From contig NZ_FNSU01000001.1 in NCBI RefSeq assembly GCF_900105325.1, positions 558,001 through 622,000 on the forward strand: a stretch of DNA of 64,000 bases. Direction: 5' to 3'. The translations under genes and the position numbers were made by a program. The notes under the pieces were generated by a model. It was not told the DNA's origin. It was given only the letters and a program-made list of their open reading frames with translations, and made no database searches. Below, one piece after another: positions 50,326-59,748 of this stretch; the first letter of the stretch is position 1, and every line of letters begins with the position of its first letter. Origin of the DNA: Pseudomonas marginalis. Lineage in GTDB: Bacteria > Pseudomonadota > Gammaproteobacteria > Pseudomonadales > Pseudomonadaceae.

Positions 50326-51953
50326 GGACTATTGCCGGTGTCGGCCGTTGAAGGGGTACCGATTGCCGTCGATTCCGAATGGAAGGGATGGTACTGATAC
50401 AGCCAGGTCTCTGACAGCGGCTGGCCGTCCAGGCGCAGGAACAGGCGCAATTCCACCGGCTCCTTGCCGTCGACGTTCAGGTCGAACTGTGCTCGCCAAT
50501 GGCCGGCGACGCCGTCCGGCACCGCTTCGGTAAAGACCCGGCTGAGGGCGCCTCTGGAGCAACTGATCACGGCCTCGGGCTTGACCCCCGGTGCGAGTTT
50601 TTCCAATGGGGCGCCCTGGAATTCCACCACGAATTTACGTACCCCCAGCGGGCGCGGCTCGCCCGGTGAGCCGCCTTTGCCCAGGCGAGTGGCCACGCAC
50701 ACCGCCAGTGGCGAAACGTAGGGCTCCCGGGCCAGCCAGTGCAGGCGATACCGCAGCGCATAGCGGTTGCCCGCTTCCGCCGGGGCCGAGGGCACCCACA
50801 TCGCGACGATGTTGTCGTGGATCTCGTCGTCGGTGCCGTTTTCCATCAGTTGCACGCTGCCTTCGCCCCAATCGCCCAACGGTTCGACCCACAGACTGGG
50901 GCGCCGCTGGTAATTCACCCCATCGAGGTAGTGGTCGAAATTACGGTCGCGCTGTAACAGGCCGAAGCCCTTCGGTTGCCGGTCGCTGAACGCCGAAACC
51001 AGGGTGCGTGGCGGGTTGTTCAAGGGCCGCCAGATACGTTCTCCGTTGCCGGTCCAGAGCCCCAGGCCGTCACTGTCGTGGACCTCGGGGCGCCAGTCGG
51101 CGGCGGTGCGCTTGGCGGTTTCACTGAACCAGAACATCGAGGTCAGCGGCGCAATGCCCAGCCGGCTGACGTTCTTGCGCAGGAAAAACGTGCAGTCGAT
51201 GTCCATGACCACGCCCTGTGTGCGGTGGATCTCGAAACGGTAGGCGCCGCAGATACTGGGGCCGTCGAGACGCGCGTAGAGGGTCATGGTGTTTGTGTGC
51301 TGGTTCTTTGGCGGCTCGAACCAGATGTGGGTGAAGTCGGGGAATTCTTCGGCCTTGCCGGCTTGTGCCACATCCAGGGCAATCGCCCGTGCCGACAGGC
51401 CGTACTGGTACAACTCGCCGATGGCCCGGAAGTACGACGCGCCAAGAAAGGCCACCCAGTCGTTCTGTTGCCACGCCAGCCTGGCCTGGTCGCCCAGGCG
51501 GCTTTCCTGGATACGAAAACCGGCGAACCCGCTGTTACGGGGCAGGGCATGGGCCGGGCTGTCGCCCGGCATATCGAAGTGCGCCGGGTCGTAGACGATC
51601 TCGCGGGCGATGCCGTTGTCCAGCACATACAGCCTGACGGGCGTGCGAAAAAACGACCCCAAGTGAAAAAATGTCACAGGGAACTTGCCGGGGCCTTTGG
51701 CGAACAGGGCGTGCTCGGGTTTGAAGCGGATCTGGCCATGGGCGGCGTAGTCGAGTCGCGCCAGCAGCGCGGCCGATGCGGTGCTGGGGTAGGTGTAGGG
51801 TTTCAAGGCATCGGCTTGTGCCTGTTCGATCAAGCCTTCGAAGGAAAAAGTACTGGACGGGGCGGCTGTATCGGCCGCGAGGGCGTCCCTGCCCAGTGGC
51901 ATGAGCAAGGCGCCCAGTGACGCGTATGTGAGGAAGTCGCGGCGCGTAGACAT
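50322..51953 (-). CDS. opgD: periplasmic glucan biosynthesis protein OpgD
   Basis: A 543-residue protein of the OpgG/OpgD family. The N terminus STRRDFLTYASLGALLMPLG has a twin-arginine export signal, as in E. coli OpgD. Family segments include FSFEGLIEQAQADALKPY, VTFFHLGSFFRTPVRLYVLD and QRRPSLWVEPLGDWGEGSVQ. It shapes the beta-glucan backbone of osmoregulated periplasmic glucans. It is the upstream partner of bglX with a four-base overlap. No opgG-opgH pair is in this window, so the main synthase must be encoded elsewhere. Confidence 0.95.
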   Translation of the reverse strand: MSTRRDFLTYASLGALLMPLGRDALAADTAAPSSTFSFEGLIEQAQADALKPYTYPSTASAALLARLDYAAHGQIRFKPEHALFAKGPGKFPVTFFHLGSFFRTPVRLYVLDNGIAREIVYDPAHFDMPGDSPAHALPRNSGFAGFRIQESRLGDQARLAWQQNDWVAFLGASYFRAIGELYQYGLSARAIALDVAQAGKAEEFPDFTHIWFEPPKNQHTNTMTLYARLDGPSICGAYRFEIHRTQGVVMDIDCTFFLRKNVSRLGIAPLTSMFWFSETAKRTAADWRPEVHDSDGLGLWTGNGERIWRPLNNPPRTLVSAFSDRQPKGFGLLQRDRNFDHYLDGVNYQRRPSLWVEPLGDWGEGSVQLMENGTDDEIHDNIVAMWVPSAPAEAGNRYALRYRLHWLAREPYVSPLAVCVATRLGKGGSPGEPRPLGVRKFVVEFQGAPLEKLAPGVKPEAVISCSRGALSRVFTEAVPDGVAGHWRAQFDLNVDGKEPVELRLFLRLDGQPLSETWLYQYHPFHSESTAIGTPSTADTGNSP

Positions 51954-52110
51954 GCTGTCCTTTCCTTCGGCGATGAGGGTCCAGGCCTCACGTTCAGCAC
52001 GCCACCGGCATGCAATCGTGTTGCTTGTGTGGAGTCTCGAGTCGGGAAAAGGGGCTGTCTACTGTCAGAAATAACAGGGTGCGCAGGGGCGGATGATTCG
52101 GCGGCGTGTC

Positions 52111-53490
52111 CTACGCCGCCGTCTGCCGAATCGGCAATACCACGCGAAACTTCGTGCCCTTGCCCAGTTCGCTGCTGACAGAGATATCGCCATGGTGTTT
52201 CTTGACGATGCCGTAGGAGAGTGACAGTCCTAACCCAGTGCCTTCGCCCACCGGCTTGGTGGTGAAAAACGGGTCGAAGATTTTCTGCACCGCCTCGGGG
52301 GCAATCCCGCAGCCGTTGTCCGCCACTTCCAGCCACACGTTCTCGCCTTCCACGCCGTTGCTGATGGTGATGATGCCGCGCTCCGGCCCCATGGCCTGCG
52401 CCGCATTGATCACCAGGTTCATCACCACCTGGTTGAGCTGGGAGGCCAGGCATTCGATCTCTGGCAGCGGCGCGTAGTGCTTGACCACATCGGCCTTGTA
52501 CTTGAGTTCGCTGGCAACGATGTTCAGCGTCGAATCGATGCCCTGTTGCAGGTTTGCGAATTGCCAGGTCTGGTCGTTGTCCACCCGCGAGAAGTTTTTC
52601 AGGTCCTTGACGATCTGCACCACGCGGCCGATGCCCTCCTTGGACTCGCGGATCAACACCGGAATGTCTTCCTGTAGAAACTCCAGTTCCAGGCGGGTGC
52701 GCAAGGCCTTGAGCTGCTCGTGCTGTTCACCCGTGGCGAGGCTTTCTTCGGCCTGCCGGTAAGCCTCCAGCATCTGTTGCAACTGGTTGAAGTAGCCGTC
52801 GAGGGTGCTGAGGTTGGAGGAGATAAAGCCTACCGGGTTATTGATCTCATGGGCCACGCCCGCGGCGAGTTGCCCCAGGGAGGCGAGTTTTTCCGACTGC
52901 ACCAGTTGGCTTTCCAGGTGCTTGCGCTCTTCGATTTCCAGCTGCAGCGCGTGGGTGCGTTGTTCCACCAGCCGTTCCAGATGAGTGGTTTGCAGGGTGG
53001 CGCGACGTGCCATGTCCCATTTATTGGCCAGGGTGTTGGCCATCTGCTGGACTTCGATGTTATCGAACGGTTTTTTCAGGATCAGCAAGCGATCATGGCC
53101 TTGCAGGCGGTCGAGCAGGTCCTCCCAGGAATAGTCCGAGTACGCGGTGCACACCACCACTTGCAGGTCGGGGGCGACTTTCCAGAGCTCTTCTATGGTC
53201 CTCGCGCCGTCCCAGCCCTGGGGCATGCGCATGTCGACAAACGCCAGGGCATAGGGCTGCTGGTGCGCCATGGCGGTGATGAGCAACTGCAGGCCTTCTT
53301 CGCCGCCGTAGGCCGAGTGCAGGTCGAAAGGGGGGGCCGTGGGTTTGCTGGTTTCACCGAACAGTGCCGACTCCATGTCATCCAGCTCCTGGTTGGATTC
53401 AGTGGGCGGCATCAGGATCTTGCGGAAATCCTCATGAATCGACGGCGTGTCATCAATCAACAGGATGCGCCGGTTGGGAGGCTGGTTCAT
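52111..53490 (-). CDS. response regulator-histidine kinase hybrid (REC-HisKA-HATPase)
   Basis: The 459-residue protein begins with a receiver domain (ILLIDDTPSIHEDFRKIL) whose phosphoacceptor is D86, displaced about 30 residues by an insert. A long linker helix follows, then the HisKA box with H214 (GVAHEINNPVGF) and an ATP-binding domain (NLVINAAQAMGP, DNGCGIAPEAVQKIFDPFFT, GTGLGLSLSYGI). It has no membrane segment, so it acts in the cytoplasm and probably takes phosphate or a signal from the adjacent membrane kinase, whose gene overlaps its start by four bases. The receiver is a close paralogue of that of the GGDEF-EAL gene at the other end of the operon. Confidence 0.9.
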   Translation of the reverse strand: MNQPPNRRILLIDDTPSIHEDFRKILMPPTESNQELDDMESALFGETSKPTAPPFDLHSAYGGEEGLQLLITAMAHQQPYALAFVDMRMPQGWDGARTIEELWKVAPDLQVVVCTAYSDYSWEDLLDRLQGHDRLLILKKPFDNIEVQQMANTLANKWDMARRATLQTTHLERLVEQRTHALQLEIEERKHLESQLVQSEKLASLGQLAAGVAHEINNPVGFISSNLSTLDGYFNQLQQMLEAYRQAEESLATGEQHEQLKALRTRLELEFLQEDIPVLIRESKEGIGRVVQIVKDLKNFSRVDNDQTWQFANLQQGIDSTLNIVASELKYKADVVKHYAPLPEIECLASQLNQVVMNLVINAAQAMGPERGIITISNGVEGENVWLEVADNGCGIAPEAVQKIFDPFFTTKPVGEGTGLGLSLSYGIVKKHHGDISVSSELGKGTKFRVVLPIRQTAA

Positions 53491-55301
53491 ACGAGGCTTC
53501 CGGCAGGAATGAGGGGGATAGTCAGGGTGAATAGCGCGCCCAGGCCCGGCCCGTCGCTGTGGGCGCTGAGGTGGCCGTCCATTTCGACGGCGGCCAGGGC
53601 GCAGCTGTGCAGGCCGAAGCCGTGACCTTCCTTGCGGGTGGTAAACCCGTGGGTAAATATCCGGGTCATGTTCTCGGCCGGTATGCCTTCGCCTTCGTCC
53701 TTCACGCTGATCTGCAACCTGTTGCCCTCCAGCGACTGGACTGTCAGGGTCATCTGCCGTGGCCGGTCGGTGAGGTTGGACATGGCGTACTTGGCGTTGC
53801 TGATCAGGTTGACCATGATCAGCAGCAAGCGGTGTTTGTCCCCGAGGACTTCCGGTACCTGCCCATAGTGCTTGACCACCGTGACATTGTGCCGGCTCAG
53901 TGCCCCCGCGTTCATGCGCAGGGCGTCTTCCATCAAGGTGCTGATCTGCACCGGTTCCTTCATCGAGGGCGCGCCCGCATAGGATTGTTGGGTGGAGACG
54001 ATGTCCTTGATATGGTCCACGCTCTTGCTCAGTTGCCCCAGCTCCTCGATCAGGCCTTGCTGCTCGACGGCAATGGCGTCCACCAATTGGTTCAAGTAGC
54101 CGGGCAGCAACTTGCCCTTCTCATCCTCGGTGATAAAAGTGCCCAGGTCGCCCTGGCGTTCGTTGATCAACTGCATGGCCTTGCCCAGGCCCATTGCCTT
54201 GCTGCTGCGCAGTTTGCGGGTGACCAGGTCGGCGGAGATGTTCACGCTGTTAAGCACATTGCCGACGTTGTGCAGCACGTTGGTGGCGATCTCCGCCATG
54301 CCGGCCTGGCGCGCGCTGTCCATCAGCTCGCTCTGGGCATCCTTGAGCTGTCGGGTACGTCGTTCCACACGCTGTTCCAGGGTTTCGTTCACCGCCTGCA
54401 AGGCGCGGTTGACGCGGTTGATCTCGGCGAAACTACGCAGCAGGCGAACCGCCAGGAACAGCAGCAGGGCCACCAGCATGGTCGAGAACACCAGCAGGTA
54501 ACGGTGGTATTGCTGCTCGACCAGGTCGAGGGCCTGTTGGTCCTGGTTGAGGTGGGTGGTCAGGTCATCCAGGCGTTCGGCTACCGGAATGGCGGCGATC
54601 TGTTCGAGCAACGTGTTCACCACCGGCTGCTCGCGCAGGATCAGTTCGATGTGATTGCTCAGGATCTCCACCGGGCCGCGGAATTCGCTGGGCAGCAGTT
54701 CCTGGTTGACGGCCAGCTTGCCCAGGCCGACGAGAATGTCGGCGGCGCGCTCGTCGCTGGTGACCTGGGCGAATTCAAGGCTGCTGAGCAGCAAGTCGTA
54801 GGTGTCGGTGGCCACGCTTTGCAGTTGCGGTTTTGTATCGTCGTTCACCTGGTTGAACTGCGCCTGGATATCGTCTTCGGCGGTCGGCAGGAAGGCCAGG
54901 GAGTTGCGCAATACCGCGTTATGGGACTTGAACTGGTCGACGCGCCGGGCCTTTTCCTGGATGGCCGCCTGATAAGCCTGTTGGCTGGCTTGCCAGGCGG
55001 GCAGGTCTTGCGGGCTGTGGTACGAGCCGCGTGCTTCCAGTTCGGCCCACAACCGGGTCATTTCCGTCAGGGGCGTCACCAGGGGGTCGTAGTTGTGGGT
55101 GATGGCGATCCTGGCCTTGAGGACTTCGCTGTCCCACTGGGCATTGAGTTGCTGCAACTGCCGGATCAGGTCCCGGGAGTGGGTGTAGGAAGACGACTGG
55201 TCGCTGGACGACTTGATGTACAGAAAAATCAGGGTCGAGGCCAGCAACAGGGTGATCAATCCCAAGGCCAACTGGCTGGTGCGGCGGCGAGAAAGGGTCA
55301 T
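53487..55301 (-). CDS. membrane sensor histidine kinase with DAHL domain
   Basis: A 604-residue kinase with one N-terminal helix (LALGLITLLLASTLIFLYIK), a periplasmic region of about 230 residues that is all helical and fits the DAHL sensor domain, a second helix (LLVFSTMLVALLLFLAVRLL) and cytoplasmic HisKA-like and ATPase domains. The phosphorylated His is in AEIATNVLHNVGNVLNSV, a variant of the usual box. ATPase motifs include LISNAKYAMSNL, DEGEGIPAENMTRIFTHGFT and GFGLHSCALAA. Its gene is ten bases after the di-heme peroxidase and overlaps the next kinase by four, so the peroxidase may feed it a periplasmic redox signal. Confidence 0.9.
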   Translation of the reverse strand: MTLSRRRTSQLALGLITLLLASTLIFLYIKSSSDQSSSYTHSRDLIRQLQQLNAQWDSEVLKARIAITHNYDPLVTPLTEMTRLWAELEARGSYHSPQDLPAWQASQQAYQAAIQEKARRVDQFKSHNAVLRNSLAFLPTAEDDIQAQFNQVNDDTKPQLQSVATDTYDLLLSSLEFAQVTSDERAADILVGLGKLAVNQELLPSEFRGPVEILSNHIELILREQPVVNTLLEQIAAIPVAERLDDLTTHLNQDQQALDLVEQQYHRYLLVFSTMLVALLLFLAVRLLRSFAEINRVNRALQAVNETLEQRVERRTRQLKDAQSELMDSARQAGMAEIATNVLHNVGNVLNSVNISADLVTRKLRSSKAMGLGKAMQLINERQGDLGTFITEDEKGKLLPGYLNQLVDAIAVEQQGLIEELGQLSKSVDHIKDIVSTQQSYAGAPSMKEPVQISTLMEDALRMNAGALSRHNVTVVKHYGQVPEVLGDKHRLLLIMVNLISNAKYAMSNLTDRPRQMTLTVQSLEGNRLQISVKDEGEGIPAENMTRIFTHGFTTRKEGHGFGLHSCALAAVEMDGHLSAHSDGPGLGALFTLTIPLIPAGSLV

Positions 55302-55311
55302 GACGGTCTGC

Positions 55312-56301
55312 TCATAAAGGCTTGCCTTTCCATTCGCCGGTCAGGGTCTTGAGAAACTGGATGATCAGGTCTTTATCCTCCTGTGAAGGATTGCGCCCCA
55401 GTTGGAACTTGAACATGACGTCGACGGCTTCTTCCAGGGTCTTGGCCGAGGCATCGTGAAAATACGGGGCCGTGACCGCGACGTTACGCAGGCTGGGGAC
55501 CTTGAACACGTGCCGGTCTTCCTCATCCTTGGTCAGCAGGTAGCGCCCCAGGTCCGACTCGACGGGGTTGCCGCGGACCTTGAAGTAGTCGCCCATCACG
55601 CCGAATTTCTGGAACATGTTGCCGCCGATGTTGATGCCCTGGTGACAGGCGATGCAACCGTAATCCTTGAAGCGCTGGTAGCCGTACTTTTCCTGGATCG
55701 TGAGGATGTCCGTGTTGCCCAGCAGGTACTGGTCAAACCGTGAGTTGGGCGTCAGCAGCGTGCGTTCATAGGTGGCCAGGGCGTTTTGCACATTGGCGGC
55801 GGTGACGCCATCGGGGTAGGCCTGCTTGAACGCCGCCTGGTAGGCGGGCAGGGCGGTCAGGTTCTGCACCACGGTGTTCCAGTCGCTGCCCATTTCCACC
55901 GGGCTGATGACCACTTGCTCGACCTGCGCTTCCAGGGTGTCCACGCGGCCATTCCAGAATTGTTTGAAGTTCAGGCTGGCGTTGAAGACCGACGGCGTAT
56001 TGATCTCCACGGGTTTGCCGTCGAAACCCAGGGAGAAGGGCCTGGTGTCGGCGCCCCCGGATTCGAGGTGATGGCAACTGGCGCAAGACAGCGTGTTGTT
56101 CACTGACAGGCGCGGCTCATTGAACAGCTGGCGGCCCAGCTCGACCTTGGCCGCATCGAGGTGCGGCACCGGCGGCAGGGGTTTGAGCGCTTCGTCCAGC
56201 GGCGCGGCCGTCACGGTCGTCCCCAGGCACAGCCCCAACGCGAGGATGGAGCCGAAATGGTAGGTTGAAACGTCGCTCAAGCGAGCACTCCTTGCAGGCA
56301 T
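55312..56301 (-). CDS. periplasmic di-heme cytochrome c peroxidase (CcpA/MauG family)
   Basis: A 329-residue exported protein with a signal sequence in the first 32 residues. Two heme c sites are present: C73-A-S-C76-H77 and C216-I-A-C219-H220. Family segments include DLLFNEPRLSV-like GRQLFNEPRLSVNNT, FNASLNFKQFWNGRVDTLEA and VPSLRNVAVTAPYFHDASA. Classic members reduce hydrogen peroxide with electrons from cytochrome c; others modify proteins, as MauG does. It lies in the middle of a signalling operon, five bases after a REC-GGDEF-EAL gene and ten before a kinase gene, which is unusual for a peroxidase and suggests a sensing or signal-shaping role. Confidence 0.92.
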   Translation of the reverse strand: MPARSARLSDVSTYHFGSILALGLCLGTTVTAAPLDEALKPLPPVPHLDAAKVELGRQLFNEPRLSVNNTLSCASCHHLESGGADTRPFSLGFDGKPVEINTPSVFNASLNFKQFWNGRVDTLEAQVEQVVISPVEMGSDWNTVVQNLTALPAYQAAFKQAYPDGVTAANVQNALATYERTLLTPNSRFDQYLLGNTDILTIQEKYGYQRFKDYGCIACHQGINIGGNMFQKFGVMGDYFKVRGNPVESDLGRYLLTKDEEDRHVFKVPSLRNVAVTAPYFHDASAKTLEEAVDVMFKFQLGRNPSQEDKDLIIQFLKTLTGEWKGKPL

Positions 56302-56305
56302 AGGG

Positions 56306-58180
56306 CTATTGGTCGGGCATCAGTGTGGGGCTGCCCACCTGCAGCAACTGGGCGAAATCCTTCGCAGGCACGGCCTTGCTGAACAGAAAGCCCTGGCCTT
56401 CTTCACAGTGCTGGGCTCTCAGGAAGTTCAGCTGTTCGACGGTCTCTACCCCTTCGGCGATGATGTTCAGCTCCAGGCTCTTGCCCATCCCGATGATAGC
56501 GCTGATCAGTTGCGCGTCCTGGCTATTTTCGTGCAGCCCGCGCACGAATGATTGGTCGATCTTCAGCACATCGATGGGAAAGCGTCGCAGGTAGCTGAGG
56601 CTGGAGTAGCCGGTGCCGAAATCATCCAGGGCCAGGCGCACGCCCATGGCCTTGATCCGGTTCAGGATATCGACCGTCTCGTCGACATTCTGCATCAGCA
56701 CGCTTTCGGTGATTTCCAGCTCCAGCTGGTTGGGCGGCAGGCCGGTCTGCTTGAGGATGGCGGCCAGGTTGTCGACAAACTCCCGCTGGCGGAAGTCGAT
56801 GGCCGAGATGTTCACCGAGATGCGCAGCGGCGCCAGGCCCATGGTGCGCCAGGCCTGTGCCTGTTCGCAGGCGTGGCGCAGCACCCACTGGGTCAAGGCG
56901 ACGATCAGCCCGCTGTCTTCGGCCACCGGAATGAAGTCGGCCGGGTGGACCCAGCCCGAGCGCGGTTGAAACCAGCGGATCAGCGCCTCTGCGCCGAGGA
57001 TCCGCCCGGTTTTCAGGTCCAGCTTGGGCTGGTAGTGCAGCGCAAACTCATCGTGCTCCAGGGCCTGGCGGATCGCGCTTTCCAGGTTCTGTTGATGCCG
57101 GGCGCGCAGGTTCATGTCTTCGGTGTAGAAACTCAGGTCGTCCGGGCCACGCTCCTTGGTGGTGTGCATGGCGGTTTCGGCGTGCTTGATCAGTTCCACC
57201 GCAGTGCTGCTGTCATTCGGGTAGATGCTGATGCCGAGGCTGGCGGTAACGCTCAGGTCGTGCCCCGCGACATGCCGGGTAACGCTGATGGCCTGGAGCA
57301 CCTTCTGGGCGATGTGCTGGGTTTGCTGGGGATGCTGGACATCATTGAGCAGGATCACAAACTCGTCCGAACCATAGCGAAACACCGAGTCAGACTCACG
57401 CACGGCCGCCACCAGGCTTTGGCTGACCTGCTGGAGCACCTCATCCCCCACCGGATAACCCAGGGCGTTGTTGATGCGCTTGAAGCGGTCGAGCCCGATA
57501 AACATCACCGCCAGTTGCGTATCATGGCGCCGGCCCAGGGCAATGGCCTGGGTCAGGCGGTCGCCCAGCAGCGTGCTGTTGGGCAGCTCCGTGAGCGCGT
57601 CGTATTGCAGCAGGTGCGAGACTTTCAGCAACTCCTGCACGCGCTCCTCAATCGTGCGTTCGAGCCCGATCACCTTGAGGGCGGCATCCTGGGCGAGCTG
57701 CCATTTCCAGGTCAGGGCGCTGGCCATCTGGCGGATTTCCAGGTGGTCGAAGGGCTTTTTCAGGATCAGCAACTGGTCGTTGTACTTCAATCGCGCCTCG
57801 ATCGCTTCAAAGGAATAGTCGGAATAGGCGGTGCACAGGGCGATCTGCAGGTTGGGATCGACGTTCCACAACTGCTCGATGGTTTGCAGGCCGTCCCAGC
57901 CGGGCGGCATGCGCATGTCGATGAACGCCATGGCGTAGGGGGTGTTGGTTGCCAGGGCCCGACTCACCAGATCCAAGGCCTCCTGGCCCTGGTAGGCGGA
58001 ATCGAGGATAAACGCCTGGCGAGCAACGGCCGTTGTGCCGAACAGGGTCTGCTCAAGGGTATCCAGGGAGGGCTCGGCGTCGGCGTCGGCGCACAGGATC
58101 TTGCGAAAGTCCAGGTGGATGGACGTGGCATCATCGACGATCAGGATGCGACGGTTGGCCCGCCCTGCGTTCGGGTTCAT
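56306..58180 (-). CDS. response regulator with GGDEF and EAL domains (REC-GGDEF-EAL)
   Basis: A 624-residue cytoplasmic protein. The receiver domain (RRILIVDDATSIHLDFRKIL) has its phosphoacceptor at D88 after an insert of about 30 residues, like the REC-kinase of this operon. The GGDEF domain reads G270-SDEF, a non-standard signature. The EAL domain is complete: E398-A-L, EITES, DDFGTGYSSLSYLRRFP, KIDQSFV and AEGVE. So net c-di-GMP hydrolysis controlled by phosphorylation is the likely output. It is the first gene of the four-gene operon that ends with the REC-kinase, and is divergent from the REC/HD-GYP gene. Confidence 0.92.
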   Translation of the reverse strand: MNPNAGRANRRILIVDDATSIHLDFRKILCADADAEPSLDTLEQTLFGTTAVARQAFILDSAYQGQEALDLVSRALATNTPYAMAFIDMRMPPGWDGLQTIEQLWNVDPNLQIALCTAYSDYSFEAIEARLKYNDQLLILKKPFDHLEIRQMASALTWKWQLAQDAALKVIGLERTIEERVQELLKVSHLLQYDALTELPNSTLLGDRLTQAIALGRRHDTQLAVMFIGLDRFKRINNALGYPVGDEVLQQVSQSLVAAVRESDSVFRYGSDEFVILLNDVQHPQQTQHIAQKVLQAISVTRHVAGHDLSVTASLGISIYPNDSSTAVELIKHAETAMHTTKERGPDDLSFYTEDMNLRARHQQNLESAIRQALEHDEFALHYQPKLDLKTGRILGAEALIRWFQPRSGWVHPADFIPVAEDSGLIVALTQWVLRHACEQAQAWRTMGLAPLRISVNISAIDFRQREFVDNLAAILKQTGLPPNQLELEITESVLMQNVDETVDILNRIKAMGVRLALDDFGTGYSSLSYLRRFPIDVLKIDQSFVRGLHENSQDAQLISAIIGMGKSLELNIIAEGVETVEQLNFLRAQHCEEGQGFLFSKAVPAKDFAQLLQVGSPTLMPDQ

Positions 58181-58399
58181 AGTGCGCGCCTTATCTGCAA
58201 ACGGTTCGACGGCATAACCATTCCTTCCTTGGTTCCATGGCTGAGCGGGGCGCAGACCTGCCGTGACAGTGTAGTCGAGGTCCCTTGAATTCGGCGGCCA
58301 GTTGGCGTCAAATCAACTCCGCGCCTTAAGCGAGGGAAGATGGCTTGGCACAGGGGTTCAAATCAGCTCAATTCAGTTCAATGTGAAGGCGCAACAGGC

Positions 58400-59716
58400 A
58401 TGGATGAACAACTTGCGACGAAACCCACTATTTTGCTGGTCGACGATGAAGAGTCGATCCTCAACAGCTTGCGCCGCCTGTTGCGCGGCCAACCCTTTGA
58501 TGTCGTGCTCGCGGGCGGCGGCGCCCAGGCCCTGGAGATCATGGCCGCCCAGCCCATCGACCTGGTGATGAGCGATGCGCGCATGCCCGGCATGGACGGC
58601 GCGCAGCTGCTGGCCGAGGTTCATCGCCTTTATCCCGCCACCAGTCGCATCCTGCTCACCGGCTACGCCGACCTGCCGACGATCATCAAGGCGATCAACG
58701 AAGGGGCGATCCACCGCTATATCGGCAAACCCTGGAACGACGACGAACTGAAGCTGATCCTGCAGCAGGCCCTGGAATTTCAGCGGCTGGAGCGCCTGGC
58801 CCATCAGCAGAACGACCAGCTCAAGCTGTTGAACGCCACCTTGGAAAAACGCGTGGCAGCACGCACCAGTGAGTTGCAACAGACCGCCGACATGCTCGAC
58901 CTGGCCTACGACGAGCTCAAGCGCAGCTACGTGACCGGCACCGAAGTGTTTTCGTTGCTGGCCAACCTGCGCCTGCCCAAGAACAAACAGACCAACCGCG
59001 CACTGATCGAACTGGTGCGAGTGTACTGCACCGCCCAGTCCATAGACGAAGCCAGCGCCCGCGACATGGCCATGGCCGCCGCGCTGTACAACATCGGCAA
59101 GCTGAGCTGGAGCGACAGCATGTTGATCGAGCCGGCCGACAAGCTGCACAGCACCGATCGCGAGCGCTACCGTGGCTATCCGGCCCAGAGCGAATCGCTG
59201 CTGATGACCCTGGAGCCGATGAAGGATGCGGCGCGGATCATCCGTCATCACCAGGAGCGCTGGGACGGCAGTGGTTTTCCCGACCACCTCAAGGGCGATG
59301 CGATTCCGTTCGGTTCACGCCTGCTGAAACTGGCGGTGGACTTCATCGAGTTGCAGAAAGGCCTGATCCTTGAGCGGCACCTGAACAGCGATGAAGCGCT
59401 GTTGTATATCCGCAAGTATGCCGGGCGTCTCTACGATCCGGACCTGGTCGAGGACTTCATCCTGGCGTGCGCTGCGTTTCTCAGTGACGTGACCCTGGGC
59501 GATCCGACCGTCAAGGTGCTCACCACCCGTGAGCTGGAAGACGGCATGGTCCTGGCGCGTAACCTCAACGCCGATAACGGCATGTTGCTGCTTAACGCCG
59601 GCAAGGTGCTGAACCTGCCGTTGGTGGACAAGCTGATTGCGTTCGAGGCGATGGAAGGCGCCAAGTACAGCGTGTTCATCAAGGAGCCGGACGAGAGCGA
59701 AGGGGTGCTCCATTAA
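58400..59716 (+). CDS. response regulator with degenerate HD-GYP domain
   Basis: The ATG at 58400 is preceded by AAGGCG; an earlier in-frame ATG at 58340 would add 20 residues not found in receivers. The 438-residue product has a receiver (D59 in VMSDARMPGMDG), a coiled-coil linker (130-170) and an HD-GYP fold. The catalytic pair HD of HDIGK is replaced by Y230-N231 (ALYNIGKLSWSD), though H283-H284 and GSGFP (290-294) remain. Hydrolysis of c-di-GMP is therefore unlikely, and it may act as a binding or signalling protein. It is divergent from the REC-GGDEF-EAL gene, sharing about 220 bases of promoter region with that operon. Confidence 0.88.
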   Translation: MDEQLATKPTILLVDDEESILNSLRRLLRGQPFDVVLAGGGAQALEIMAAQPIDLVMSDARMPGMDGAQLLAEVHRLYPATSRILLTGYADLPTIIKAINEGAIHRYIGKPWNDDELKLILQQALEFQRLERLAHQQNDQLKLLNATLEKRVAARTSELQQTADMLDLAYDELKRSYVTGTEVFSLLANLRLPKNKQTNRALIELVRVYCTAQSIDEASARDMAMAAALYNIGKLSWSDSMLIEPADKLHSTDRERYRGYPAQSESLLMTLEPMKDAARIIRHHQERWDGSGFPDHLKGDAIPFGSRLLKLAVDFIELQKGLILERHLNSDEALLYIRKYAGRLYDPDLVEDFILACAAFLSDVTLGDPTVKVLTTRELEDGMVLARNLNADNGMLLLNAGKVLNLPLVDKLIAFEAMEGAKYSVFIKEPDESEGVLH

Positions 59717-59748
59717 TTTTCATTTTTTGAGTTCAAGGTTTTCAGTTC

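Noticed and set aside
53559..58288. Long plus-strand frames opposite the signalling operon.
   Set aside because: Shadows of kinase, peroxidase and GGDEF-EAL genes whose motifs are intact on the minus strand.
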